A DNA stretch of 54,317 nucleotides from Dolichospermum sp. LEGE 00240 (GTDB lineage Bacteria > Cyanobacteriota > Cyanobacteriia > Cyanobacteriales > Nostocaceae). The position numbers and the translations under genes are program-made. The notes under the pieces were generated by a model. It was not told where the DNA came from, did no database searches, and saw only the letters and a program-made list of their open reading frames with translations. Positions 21,017 through 29,931 of the stretch are shown piece after piece; the stretch's first letter is position 1, and every line of letters begins with the position of its first letter. The stretch lies in assembly GCF_015207875.1 (NCBI RefSeq), contig NZ_JADEVZ010000032.1, forward strand, positions 1 to 54,317, read 5' to 3'.

Positions 21017-21160
21017 TCTGAAAACAGAGTGAAGAAAAAACTTTTATCCCCACCCCAGGGGAAACGCATCTAAATTATCTTGACAGAATACTATATTAGT
21101 GCATCAATAATGGAAATCAAGAACAAGTATTTTTCAATACTTATTATGGAGGATATTGCT

Positions 21161-21217
21161 ATGCACCACTTTATATTTTCTGTGGAAAACATTCTCGACA
21201 AAGGTATATATGACTGA
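21161..21217 (+). CDS. possible 18-residue leader peptide overlapping the aldolase start
   Basis: A strong GGAGG (21148-21152) precedes ATG 21161, which opens MHHFIFSVENILDKGIYD. Its TGA (21215-21217) lies just past, and out of frame with, the aldolase ATG at 21210. Termination eight bases inside the next gene would allow translational coupling or re-initiation. The small frame could be chance; the strong ribosome-binding site is the main support. Confidence 0.35.
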   Translation: MHHFIFSVENILDKGIYD

Positions 21218-21986
21218 AAAGCCTATACAAAAACCCAATAGTCCCCAAATTCCCACTTTTACCTCCATTCCTGAAGAAAGATTGCACCGTCAACAGCGAC
21301 TAGCGGCTGCATTGCGGCTATTTTCCCGATTTGGATTTGATGAAGGTGTTGCTGGACACATTACAGCCCGTGACCCAGAATACCCTGAACATTTTTGGGT
21401 GAATCCTTTTGGAATGCACTTTGGTTTAGTTAGAGTTAGTGATTTGATATTAGTTAATCAGCAAGGTGATGTAATTTACGGTAATCGTCCGGTAAATCGC
21501 GCTGCTTTTGCTATTCATTCTCAAGTTCATGCAGCCCGTCCTGACGTGGTAGCGGCGGCACATGCTCATTCTATCTATGGTAAAAGCTGGTCTAGTCTTG
21601 GTCGTCTGCTTGACCCCCTGACTCAAGATGCTTGTTCTTTTTACGAAGACCACAGTATATTTACTGACTACACGGGAGTTGTTCTCGACCTGGAAGAAGG
21701 TAAGCGCGTTGCTGAAACTTTGGGAAAAAATAAAGCTGTCATTCTCAAGAATCACGGCTTGCTGACGGTAGGTAAAACTATTGATGAGGCTGCTTGGTGG
21801 TTTATCACGATGGAGCGTTCTTGTCAAGCTCAATTATTGGCGGAAGCTGCTGGAGTACCTAGCCCGATTAAGCCGGAGTATGCGAAGATAGCTTATAGCC
21901 AAGTGGGTTCTCCTGAGATGGGTTGGTTTAGTTTTCAGTCTTTGTATGAGATGATTGTGCGGCAAGAACCCGATTTTCTGGAATAA
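21210..21986 (+). CDS. class II aldolase/adducin family protein
   Basis: The 258-residue protein has the adducin/aldolase class II fold. HITARDPEYPEHFWVNPFG marks the substrate loop, AAHAHSIYGK holds the zinc histidines (about residues 119-121 of this start), and LKNHGLLTVG supplies the third metal histidine. Such proteins cleave sugar phosphates (fuculose or ribulose phosphate aldolases) or are decarboxylase-like; the substrate cannot be told. The start is ATG 21210 (MTEKPIQKP), with AAGG just upstream. It may be coupled to the 18-residue frame before it. It is convergent with mnmA. Confidence 0.88.
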   Translation: MTEKPIQKPNSPQIPTFTSIPEERLHRQQRLAAALRLFSRFGFDEGVAGHITARDPEYPEHFWVNPFGMHFGLVRVSDLILVNQQGDVIYGNRPVNRAAFAIHSQVHAARPDVVAAAHAHSIYGKSWSSLGRLLDPLTQDACSFYEDHSIFTDYTGVVLDLEEGKRVAETLGKNKAVILKNHGLLTVGKTIDEAAWWFITMERSCQAQLLAEAAGVPSPIKPEYAKIAYSQVGSPEMGWFSFQSLYEMIVRQEPDFLE

Positions 21987-22015
21987 TTTCTGTTGCGGTT
22001 ATAGGGACAAAGAAA

Positions 22016-22038
22016 GGGCGCAGGCCCTGCGCCCCTAC
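22016..22038. repeat. GC-rich dispersed palindrome at the mnmA 3' end
   Basis: GGGCGCAGGCCCTGCGCCCC is a near-perfect hairpin lying between convergent genes and overlapping the mnmA stop codon. The same palindrome occurs at 14845-14867 and 38096-38118. Here it may serve as a shared terminator. Confidence 0.7.
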
Positions 22039-23087
22039 GATTGTTCGATGATTCCGCCACCTAAGACTTTTTCGCCGTCGTACCAAACCGCTGCTTGTCC
22101 GGGGGTAATGCTGAATTGTGGTTCATCAAATACTAACCGGACGCGGGAATCTGGGAGGGGAATGACTGTGACCGGTACGGGTTGGGAACGATAACGGATT
22201 TGGACTTCGGCGCAAATGGGGGCGACGGGTTCAGCTATGGAAACCCAATTTACTCGATTTATTGTACATTCTGACTGAGTTCCTTTGGTGCGATCGCCTA
22301 CAACTACTTTGTTATTAGCTGCATCTAATTCGATCACATACAAGGGTTCAGATGCAGCGATGCCTAAGCCTTTTCGCTGACCAATGGTGTAATGATGAAC
22401 ACCATCATGTTGTCCCAAAACTTTACCAGTGGTATCTACAATATCACCAGGTTGAGGAGCTAAATATTTATCTAAAAATGCCCGCATAGAGCCATTGCTT
22501 TCTACTAAGCATAGATCTTGACTCTCTGGTTTATCGGCGGTTTTTAAGTTGTATGCAGCGGCAATTCTGCGAGTATCGCTTTTATTCAGTTCACCCAGAG
22601 GAAAAATTGTTGCCTCTAATAAGTCTTGGGATAAGTCATAGAGGAAATAAGATTGATCTTTGTTGCGGTCTACGGCTCGTAATAATTGGTAACGGTTAGT
22701 AGTGTCATCATAGCGGATTTGGGCATAATGACCTGTGGCGATTTTAGCCGATGCCAATTTTTCCCTTGCATATTCCACCATTGGCCCGAATTTCACCGTT
22801 TTATTGCATTGGGAACAAGGCAATGGCGTAATGCCTACGCTGTAACCTGTGACTAGAAAATCAATAATTTCTGTTTGAAAGACATCCCGAATATCAACAA
22901 TTTCATGGGGTATACCCAATTGTTCACAAATATCAGCCGCGTCGATCATTCCTTCAGAGCAACATTGCCCTTTGCCTTTCATTAGCCAAAGAGTTAAACC
23001 AATTACATCATAGCCTTGATTATGCAGCATAGCAGCAGCTACTGAACTATCAACGCCACCGGAAAGACCAACGACAACTTTTTTCAT
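22035..23087 (-). CDS. mnmA: tRNA-specific 2-thiouridylase
   Basis: MnmA adds sulfur at C2 of wobble uridine 34 in tRNA-Lys, -Glu and -Gln, using ATP and a persulfide relay. The 350-residue protein shows the PP-loop SGGVDSS at residues 9-15, the first catalytic cysteine in [11 protein letters not shown] (about residue 91), the second in SQDLCLV (about 193), and the central GHYAQI and KDQSYFLY motifs. The C-terminal beta-barrel ends [12 protein letters not shown]. Length and start ([11 protein letters not shown]) are standard. Confidence 0.97.
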   Translation of the reverse strand: MKKVVVGLSGGVDSSVAAAMLHNQGYDVIGLTLWLMKGKGQCCSEGMIDAADICEQLGIPHEIVDIRDVFQTEIIDFLVTGYSVGITPLPCSQCNKTVKFGPMVEYAREKLASAKIATGHYAQIRYDDTTNRYQLLRAVDRNKDQSYFLYDLSQDLLEATIFPLGELNKSDTRRIAAAYNLKTADKPESQDLCLVESNGSMRAFLDKYLAPQPGDIVDTTGKVLGQHDGVHHYTIGQRKGLGIAASEPLYVIELDAANNKVVVGDRTKGTQSECTINRVNWVSIAEPVAPICAEVQIRYRSQPVPVTVIPLPDSRVRLVFDEPQFSITPGQAAVWYDGEKVLGGGIIEQS

Positions 23088-23298
23088 ACTTTTAGATGTG
23101 CTTGCGGCTTATTTTGACAACAAAGAGGTTTTTTATTTGACCACAAGGTGCAAGACTGTCCAATTGTAGCACACATACTTATCAAGGCTGAAGGGGATGA
23201 CAAAAGTAAAGTCTCCAGATTGTCCAGATTAGTGAGAAAATAAAAACTTGCAATTATCTTTACCTTGTATTGTTGACGGATCAAAGGAATTGGAAAAA

Positions 23299-23847
23299 AT
23301 GTGGCAAAGAATTACGTTGATCTTATTATTGGTGTTGAGCTTCAGCTTGAGTAGTGTTGGTGTGGCTAATGCGGCTGGTGGACTGAATAGGTTTGTAGAT
23401 AGTGCTGACGGTTATCAGTTTTCTTACCCAAATGGTTGGTTACAGGTTAAAGTTGGTGATGGGCCTGATGTGGTGTTTCACGATTTAATTGAAGTATCAG
23501 AAAATGTGTCTGTGGTGATTAGTCCGGTTGCTTCTGGTAAAACTTTGGCGGAATTGGGAACGCCAACGGAAGTTGGTTATAAATTAGGAAAGGTGGCTCT
23601 TGCTCCTGTAGGTTCTGATCGGACTGCTGAGTTAATCAATGCGGCTGAAAGGGAAGTAAATGGGAAAACTTACTACTTTCTAGAATATGCGGTTAAATTT
23701 CCCAATGGACAGGAAAGACATAATATTTCTAGTGTGGCTATTAGTCGTGGTAAGCTGTTTACCTTTAATGCTTCGGTTCCTGAGAGACGTTGGCAGAAGT
23801 TGCAACGGATGATTGATGAAGTTGTGAGTTCTTTCACTGTTTATTAA
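23299..23847 (+). CDS. photosystem II CyanoP (PsbP-like) protein
   Basis: CyanoP is a luminal accessory protein of photosystem II assembly. The 182-residue product starts at ATG 23299 (MWQRITLILLLVLSFSL) with AAGGA at 23284 upstream. The PsbP fold follows: RFVDSADGYQFSYPNGWLQV, VVFHDLIE, NVSVVISP, a lengthy TPTEVGYKL segment and the C-terminal ERRWQKLQRMIDEVVSSF. Characterised CyanoP proteins carry a lipobox cysteine at the end of the signal peptide. Here the signal ends VGVANAAGG with no cysteine, which suggests cleavage by signal peptidase I and a non-lipidated protein. Confidence 0.9.
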   Translation: MWQRITLILLLVLSFSLSSVGVANAAGGLNRFVDSADGYQFSYPNGWLQVKVGDGPDVVFHDLIEVSENVSVVISPVASGKTLAELGTPTEVGYKLGKVALAPVGSDRTAELINAAEREVNGKTYYFLEYAVKFPNGQERHNISSVAISRGKLFTFNASVPERRWQKLQRMIDEVVSSFTVY

Positions 23848-24051
23848 TAACTAGAAATAGTGGTAATTGACAATTAACTATTATCAATTACAAAAAAAGG
23901 AAAAGGGAACGGGGAACAGGGAACAGGGAACAGATAAGAAACTAAAGTTTCACCAGTTTAAATCCCAGTCAAAAAAACATGTTTTTAAGTAAGCCATAGT
24001 GTTGCCCTTTCCCTGTTTCTTCTCAACTAAAAATTACTTATACAACAATTT

Positions 24052-24645
24052 ATGAAAATTCCGCAATTTGTCCTTGCTTCTGCTTCTGTTGCTCGTCGTC
24101 GGTTATTGCAAACTGTGGGAATTAAACCTATAGTTTGTCCGAGTGATTTTGATGAGTCACAAATACAACTAACTGAACCTGGGGAATTGGTGAAAACCCT
24201 GGCTAGGTGTAAAGCGGAAACTGTGGTTTCCCAATTTCCAGCGGCGTTGGTGATGGGTTGTGATTCGGTTTTGGCTATGGGTGGGGGGATTTACGGTAAA
24301 CCAGGGGATGCTGAGGAAGCGATCGCTCGGTGGCAATTGATGCAAGGTAATTTTGGTGACTTGTACACTGGTCATGTTTTGATTGATACTACTAAAAATC
24401 AAACTGTGGTTAAATGTCAAGTTACTAGGGTGTATTTTGCGAAAATGAGCGATCGCGCTATTCTTGCTTATGTAGCTACAGGTGAACCTCTTCAATGCGC
24501 TGGAGCATTTGCTTTAGAAGGGTTTGGGAGTTTATTTGTGGAGAAAATAGAGGGTTGTCACAGTAATGTTATTGGTTTGAGTTTACCCTTATTACGGCAG
24601 ATGATCGGGGAATTAGAATATGAAGTTACAGATTTTTGGGGATAG
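24052..24645 (+). CDS. maf: Maf family nucleotide pyrophosphatase
   Basis: Maf proteins hydrolyse non-canonical nucleoside triphosphates to monophosphates and were first linked to septum inhibition. The 197-residue protein has the N-terminal [10 protein letters not shown] motif (residues 9-18), the catalytic region [12 protein letters not shown] with its Asp, [10 protein letters not shown], and the C-terminal [10 protein letters not shown]. The typical substrate-binding [11 protein letters not shown] is present. Length is normal. It lies immediately upstream of, and is not disrupted by, the IS4-type element. Confidence 0.93.
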   Translation: MKIPQFVLASASVARRRLLQTVGIKPIVCPSDFDESQIQLTEPGELVKTLARCKAETVVSQFPAALVMGCDSVLAMGGGIYGKPGDAEEAIARWQLMQGNFGDLYTGHVLIDTTKNQTVVKCQVTRVYFAKMSDRAILAYVATGEPLQCAGAFALEGFGSLFVEKIEGCHSNVIGLSLPLLRQMIGELEYEVTDFWG

Positions 24646-24666
24646 TTAAGTAATTCGTTGTTTTTT

Positions 24667-26008
24667 CTTAACGGGTGACAAGGCGGTTGAAGATGAGATG
24701 TGGCAATAATTTGAGAAAATAAGGGAGTAAAAAAATAGGGACAAAGAAGCCCCCGAAGCAAAAAATGTTACCAGAATCATATCAAACAATTTTCCGAAAG
24801 CATTTGAGTGAACAGCAGTATTTGACACTAGAGATATTGTTGTTATTAATACAGGCTCATCGCCAAGTAAAACTGTCAAAATTGGCCAGCTTGTTTCCCC
24901 AACCAATTAAATATGAAAGCAGGAAACGTAATCTACAAAGATTTTTAGGAATAGGTAAACTCTGCGTAAAATTATTATGGTTTCCATTGATAAAATATTG
25001 GATTAGACAATCGTTAACACCAAAACAACTGAATCGAGAACAGCGCCGTTATTTTCATAAAAAACAGTATCAAAAATATGGTTATTGGATGGTAGCACTG
25101 GATCGAACACAGTGGAAGGGGCGAAATATATTTATGGTGACATTGGTATGGGGTACTCATGCCCTACCACTATATTGGGAAACATTAAATCATGTCGGAA
25201 ATAGTAATTTACAAACACAGAAAAGATTAATAAAGACAGCAATAAAGTTGTTAAAAAAATGTCGAATTGTGGTGTTAGCAGACAGAGAATTTCATAGTCC
25301 AAAACTGGCTAAATGGCTTGATGAGCAAGGAGTTTACTTTGCTCTACGCCAGAAGAAAAACCTTTATTTTCAAGAAAAACCTGAACAAGAATATCAAGTT
25401 CTTAAAAATCAAGGATTTAAGCCAGGAATGTGGTCACTGAGCCTAGCCGAAGTGTCGAGATTTTATGAAAAAGTTAAATGTGGTAAAGGGGATGAATTAG
25501 GCTTATTTAATATCGCTGTTTATTGGAAGAGAAAATATCGGAACTCTGGACCAAAAGAACCTTGGTATATCTTGACGAATCTACCAACTCTCCAACAAAC
25601 TTTATGCCTCTATAGATGTCGATGGGGAATTGAGCAATTCTTTAAGGATTGTAAAACTGGTGGTTATAATCTAGAGGATACTAAAGTAAATGAAACTCGC
25701 TTTTTAGCTTTAGTATTATTGATTGTCATTGCTTATAGTTTAGCCACTATGCACGGTCAACGGATGAAAAAATTAGGTATAGAGACTTATGCCGGACGTA
25801 TTCAACAACATCAGGACAAGTACCCACGTCAAAGTGATTTTAGCTTTGCTCTCTACGGACAACTATGGATTTATGGTATGGAATTATGGGCTGATTTAGC
25901 TCTGAATTTAATCAATCTCAAGCCTCATAAACGCCTCTTTTTTCAACGGGGCTTTCAGGCTCTATCCCTTATGAAACAAGCTCTTTAGCCGCCTTGTCAC
26001 CCGTTAAG
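24667..26008 (+). mobile_element. IS4-family insertion sequence, about 1.34 kb, apparently intact
   Basis: Terminal inverted repeats begin with the identical 20-mer CTTAACGGGTGACAAGGCGG at 24667 and, inverted, at 25989-26008. They enclose one full transposase gene. Flanks are T-rich on both sides (TTTTTT before, ATTTTTT after), and I cannot define a target duplication. The element sits 21 bases after the maf stop codon. Confidence 0.88.
24765..25988 (+). CDS. IS4 family DDE transposase
   Basis: The 407-residue transposase has the three acidic residues of the RNase H-like fold. Asp113 lies in ALDRTQWKG, Asp173 in VLADREFH and Glu290 in the IS4 signature. That signature is Y283-x2-R286-x3-E290-x6-K297 (YRCRWGIEQFFKDCK), the exact YREK spacing. 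Length is normal, and the start ATG lies about 100 bp inside the left inverted repeat. Both termini are intact, so the element is probably mobile. Confidence 0.93.
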   Translation: MLPESYQTIFRKHLSEQQYLTLEILLLLIQAHRQVKLSKLASLFPQPIKYESRKRNLQRFLGIGKLCVKLLWFPLIKYWIRQSLTPKQLNREQRRYFHKKQYQKYGYWMVALDRTQWKGRNIFMVTLVWGTHALPLYWETLNHVGNSNLQTQKRLIKTAIKLLKKCRIVVLADREFHSPKLAKWLDEQGVYFALRQKKNLYFQEKPEQEYQVLKNQGFKPGMWSLSLAEVSRFYEKVKCGKGDELGLFNIAVYWKRKYRNSGPKEPWYILTNLPTLQQTLCLYRCRWGIEQFFKDCKTGGYNLEDTKVNETRFLALVLLIVIAYSLATMHGQRMKKLGIETYAGRIQQHQDKYPRQSDFSFALYGQLWIYGMELWADLALNLINLKPHKRLFFQRGFQALSLMKQAL

Positions 26009-26120
26009 ATTTTTTGGCAAATAAAGTTAACCTCAGCCAGAAAAACTAGGTAGATAAAATTTTCCTGGCTGGAATTTTTCAAAAATCTCAATAATCTAAG
26101 TCACATCTGCGGAATGTTGG

Positions 26121-26468
26121 CTAATCAACCATGAGAATTAAAAATTTCGTAACCGTTCACGGGGGGTACAAAAAACGCTCTATATGAGATTCCACGAAAA
26201 CAGCATGAAAAACGTTATAGATTTGATTTTTTTAGGTCATTTGAAATTCGCAAAATCTCTATATCGGTTTGCAAATCGTTTTCCAGCCAATTTAAGAACC
26301 ATTCGTTAATATGTCAAGTTGCCTGAAAAACCCAACAGACAAAGCTTTCAGGTTTTTTAATAAATTCTCACCCTCTGTGAACGGTTACAAAATTTCTTAA
26401 GTTGCTAAACCACCAACGCAAGGAGAAAAAAGTCAGAAAACAGCTTTTTGGAAATGGGTTTACTTTTA
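26121..26468 (+). repeat. repeat B, copy 1, split by a MITE
   Basis: The left part (about 26121-26148) and right part (26389-26468) together correspond to 43222-43316 in inverted orientation. Shared blocks are CCATGAGAATTAAAA, AGTTGCTAAACCACC, CAAGGAGA and AACAGCTTTTTGGAAATGG. Copy 1 is interrupted by the element at 26149-26388. The repeat has no open frame, and its origin is unknown. Confidence 0.75.
26149..26388. mobile_element. 240-bp MITE with IS66-like ends and a perfect 8-bp target duplication
   Basis: Ends are GTAACCGTTCAC and, inverted, GTGAACGGTTAC, a perfect 12-bp inverted repeat. The direct repeat AAAATTTC lies on both sides (26141-26148 and 26389-26396). GTAA-starting ends and an 8-bp duplication are hallmarks of the IS66 family. 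No transposase frame lies inside. The unoccupied version of this site can be read at 43.3 kb, which confirms the borders. Confidence 0.85.
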
Positions 26469-26478
26469 AATATATTAT

Positions 26479-27069
26479 TCAATCACAGATTTTATTGTTT
26501 ATTTCAAAAAGTTCAAAACCATACTCTTCTAAAAAATCTTTCGCAAATGCTATCCAGCTTGAATTAAATCTTGGGTAAAATTCAGGAGTACAAACATAAG
26601 CTTCTAAATTTAAATCCGCGTAATTTCCATTTAATTTCTTATCAAATAAATCAATAGTATTAGTTAATTGTTTAATAGCTTTATCGCGGTTTGCATCTAC
26701 TTTTCTTAAACTCGTTGCATTTAATTTGAACTCTACAAAACAAAAATCATTTTCATCAAAAAATACAAAATCGCAATGGGAATCACCAAATCCTAAAAGT
26801 CCTTTTTTGCCGTCAATAGGAATAAAACCAACCATTTTAGCATTGATTACATTAAATAATTTAGTGATATCAAAACCATTTTCAACCGTGTCAACACCAT
26901 TTAGTTTAATAGTAAATGTGTCATCATCTGAATTTATATTGATAATAATAAAAGACTGTCCTTGATAGTCTATGATTGAAAATTCTGATCTCATTTCAAT
27001 TTCTAGAACATCGGAAAAATTATCAAAAGCAGTTGATAGAAGTTCTTTAATATCCTCAAATTTGCTCAT
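26479..27069 (-). CDS. small protein with PD-(D/E)XK-like signature, partner of the upstream ATPase
   Basis: I do not recognise the family of this 196-residue protein. A hydrophobic strand pair carries CDFVFFDENDFCFVEFKL: Asp100, then twelve residues, then Glu113-Phe-Lys115. This matches the D...ExK core of PD-(D/E)XK nucleases, and the helix that follows has DKAIKQLTNTIDLF with a Gln as in many members. The N-terminal third is acidic and may bind a partner. Its ATG overlaps the TGA of the ATPase gene in an ATGA tetranucleotide, so the two are translationally coupled. I infer an effector nuclease or ATPase partner; an immunity or adaptor role is possible. Confidence 0.6.
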   Translation of the reverse strand: MSKFEDIKELLSTAFDNFSDVLEIEMRSEFSIIDYQGQSFIIININSDDDTFTIKLNGVDTVENGFDITKLFNVINAKMVGFIPIDGKKGLLGFGDSHCDFVFFDENDFCFVEFKLNATSLRKVDANRDKAIKQLTNTIDLFDKKLNGNYADLNLEAYVCTPEFYPRFNSSWIAFAKDFLEEYGFELFEINNKICD

Positions 27070-28508
27070 TTTCTTTTGAAAGTTTTAGCGTGAATACTAT
27101 ACAAAGCTTGAAAATCACCACCCAAAATTTCGGAAACTGTATCTAAATAATTTTGTTGAATAGTACCTTTTTCTTGATTAAAGATAGGTTCACAATAATT
27201 ACTATCCATTGCTCCTACGTCGCCACGCAAGCTATCACCAACGGATTGATTTCCCAAAGAATAAGCAGAAAAATCTTTAGCACTTAACCAAGAATCTTGG
27301 GGAATTATTTGTGCTACTTCTGATTCTGTTGACGGATTTTTTTCAACTACTCTATTCGCGAAGAGTAAATTATTAAAAACTGTGAGAACATAGGGACTAT
27401 GGGTGGTTATAATTAGTTGGTTATCATCATTTTGATTTATCATTAAAGCTAATAACTCAATCAATTGCTTTTGAGCAATAGGGAATAAATGAGCTTCTGG
27501 TTCTTCCAAAATTCTTAATACTTTTGTATTATCAAGAATATTTAGAAAGATATCTTGTAAAATTCTTATAGATTCTTGTTGTCCTGATGAAGTATTAGAA
27601 AGCTTAACATATTCTTCTGTTTCCTTGTTAAATACTATTTTCTCTCCCCAATTATCAATTCTGTATTCACCTTTGAGTATTTCATCTATTCGTTTTTTGA
27701 TATCATATAATTTTTGTTTGAGATTTTCATCATCTTCATAACTTTCAATTACCCCTTCAAAATTACCATTGCCAATTTTTTTAAATTTACCTTTAATTAT
27801 ATCAACTTTTTCCATAAATTTTAGCATTAATGTTTCATCTATTGTTTGTTGCTTACCTGCAAATTTCTTCTTGCTATTTTTCTCTAAACGACTGCTAACA
27901 TCTGCAAACAATAATTTTTCAAATAAGTCAGAATAACTTACTGTTGCATTCCTACCAGCGATTACAAATAATGAATCTTCATGATACATTTGAAATGATT
28001 CATTCAATAGTTTAGAAAGCCTTTGAGCGTATTTAATTTTATTTTGCTCATAAGTCAATTGTTCATAAATATCATTTGTATTTAAACTCTGCTGAAAAAG
28101 TTTTTTAATTGCAGTTGCGGAAGTTCTAAAATTCTCATTTAATAAATTATCACTAAATCGAGAATCTAGTCTTTTCTTATCATTAAGACTTAATTTTAGA
28201 TATTTGTCATTCTCTGCACTATAATAAAATTTTATTTCAAAATTAGGTAAGTGCAATGTAGAACCAAAAAAATCATAAAACTTTTCTCTTATTGGAAATA
28301 TAAGATCAGAAGTAATATCAAAATAATCCTTCTGCGTATCCTGATATATTTGGCTAAATAAATCATCCCTTAGTGATTTAAAAAAATAAATCAATTTAGC
28401 AATAGTGCTTTTACCACTAGCTTGTTCACCAATCAAAACTAATATTTTCTTGACTTCAATTTCTGCATATTGAATTGGACCAAAATTTTCGATGATTATT
28501 TTTTGCAT
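27066..28508 (-). CDS. ABC/SMC-type AAA ATPase (OLD-like clade), first gene of a two-gene unit
   Basis: The 480-residue ATPase binds ATP through Walker A GEQASGKST (residues 27-35), an ABC-signature-like SSGQQ (307-311), Walker B LRILEEPEAH with the catalytic Glu pair (331-340), and the H-loop TTHSPYVL (His370). A helical insertion of about 250 residues separates the Walker A and signature halves, as in defence ATPases such as those of OLD, Septu and PARIS systems. After the ATPase there is no TOPRIM domain, only about 95 residues of unknown fold. Residues around GDSLRGDVGA are encoded by a dispersed palindromic repeat. It overlaps the next gene by four bases. It is strongly AT-rich compared with ribF next to it. 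Confidence 0.75.
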   Translation of the reverse strand: MQKIIIENFGPIQYAEIEVKKILVLIGEQASGKSTIAKLIYFFKSLRDDLFSQIYQDTQKDYFDITSDLIFPIREKFYDFFGSTLHLPNFEIKFYYSAENDKYLKLSLNDKKRLDSRFSDNLLNENFRTSATAIKKLFQQSLNTNDIYEQLTYEQNKIKYAQRLSKLLNESFQMYHEDSLFVIAGRNATVSYSDLFEKLLFADVSSRLEKNSKKKFAGKQQTIDETLMLKFMEKVDIIKGKFKKIGNGNFEGVIESYEDDENLKQKLYDIKKRIDEILKGEYRIDNWGEKIVFNKETEEYVKLSNTSSGQQESIRILQDIFLNILDNTKVLRILEEPEAHLFPIAQKQLIELLALMINQNDDNQLIITTHSPYVLTVFNNLLFANRVVEKNPSTESEVAQIIPQDSWLSAKDFSAYSLGNQSVGDSLRGDVGAMDSNYCEPIFNQEKGTIQQNYLDTVSEILGGDFQALYSIHAKTFKRK

Positions 28509-28786
28509 AGGTAAATGTGATTTTTTTATGATTAGACAATAATAGAAATACTTTTTGGGAAGTTATACCTCCCATAATATTTCATATTACAGAAGTAGTG
28601 TTTCCTGTGTAGATGCGCTTCTTACCTTTCTCATTACAGCAATTTTAATTTACTTGTACCACACTCTTGTTTTTATATTACTTTCTTCCTTTGCGACTTT
28701 GCGCCTTGGCGTGAGACTTTAAAATGTGGTTTATTTACCTAAAAATCACTGTAATGTTGAGATTACCATTGAAAATTCCCCCAATA

Positions 28787-29785
28787 TTAACAACTAAAAA
28801 TTGCTTTAGCTGCTGTACAATCAAGTTGAATTTGGTTTTTCAGCGCTTCTAAGGAAGGAAATTTCTGTTCAGGACGCAAAAATTTTACTAGCTGTATCTC
28901 CAAAATTTTCCCGTATAAATCACCATACCAATTGAATAAATGTACTTCTACACAGGTATCTATACCATTAACTGTGGGACGGTTGCCGATATTCATGACT
29001 CCAAATTGCTGAGTGGGAGATTTATCTGGAGTTTCCTTATGGATAATTGCCTCAATAGCGTAAACACCATGACGGGGTAAAAATTTGTCTTTTGGTAGTT
29101 GAATGTTGGCGGTAGGAAAACCAATAGTTCTCCCTAATTTTTGACCTGTTACTACTTCACCTGTGAGAGTATAAGGTCTTCCCAAAAGCCGATTTGCTTT
29201 GGGAATATCACCTGCTTCCAAACTTTCGCGGATTAATGAGGTACTGATGCGAGCATCATCTGTTGCTGGCAAAATATCTGTATCAGTTTTTATAGGAACT
29301 ATTGTTACGGGTATGTTGTATTTCGCGGCGATCGCTTGCAAATCTTGAGCAGTACCCACGCGCTTTTTGCCGAAACAAAAGTCTTGTCCGACGCTAATTT
29401 GTTGACATTGCAGTTGTTGAACCAGGATTTTATCTACAAATTCTTCGGGAGAAAGGGCAGATAGTTCTCTATCGAAGGGTAATAATACCAATTGTTCTAC
29501 CCCAAGCGATCGCAATTGTGCAACTTTTTCATCTAGTGGTGTTAACAAATCACGGGGAAGTCCAGTAAAAAACTCTTGGGGATGGGGATCAAATGTAACA
29601 ACGGTTGAGTAGGGGCGGACTGAATTTTCTTGACTCCATGCTGACTGCAATACTGGCTGAATCACTCTTTGATGACCAAGATGAACACCATCAAATTTGC
29701 CAAGAGCCACAGCAGTCGGTGTCAGCAGTTCTTCTGTTGAAGAAGCAACCCATACAGAACACCCATTTTGAGACAAATTTAACAC
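28787..29785 (-). CDS. ribF: bifunctional riboflavin kinase/FAD synthetase
   Basis: RibF phosphorylates riboflavin to FMN and adenylylates FMN to FAD. The 332-residue protein has the N-terminal adenylyltransferase with GKFDGVHLGHQ (about residue 28) and FDPHPQEFF, then the central SLIRESLEAGD motif with the ISTS Ser. The C-terminal flavokinase follows with GRTIGFPTANI and a PxHGVYA loop, ending in the usual VKFLRPEQKFPSLEALK. Full length. It is followed on the same strand by unrelated genes. Confidence 0.96.
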   Translation of the reverse strand: MLNLSQNGCSVWVASSTEELLTPTAVALGKFDGVHLGHQRVIQPVLQSAWSQENSVRPYSTVVTFDPHPQEFFTGLPRDLLTPLDEKVAQLRSLGVEQLVLLPFDRELSALSPEEFVDKILVQQLQCQQISVGQDFCFGKKRVGTAQDLQAIAAKYNIPVTIVPIKTDTDILPATDDARISTSLIRESLEAGDIPKANRLLGRPYTLTGEVVTGQKLGRTIGFPTANIQLPKDKFLPRHGVYAIEAIIHKETPDKSPTQQFGVMNIGNRPTVNGIDTCVEVHLFNWYGDLYGKILEIQLVKFLRPEQKFPSLEALKNQIQLDCTAAKAIFSC

Positions 29786-29931
29786 TTGGATTTTGGGATT
29801 TTAGGTTTGTTTTCGCTATCAGCGTTTAGCTACTGTTGAACCTTGGGTTCAGCCATTGATAACGATGTTGACGCTCTCGCGCTGTTAGATATCTAATCAC
29901 CAATCTAATCTAAAATCGAGAAATCCGTTGA

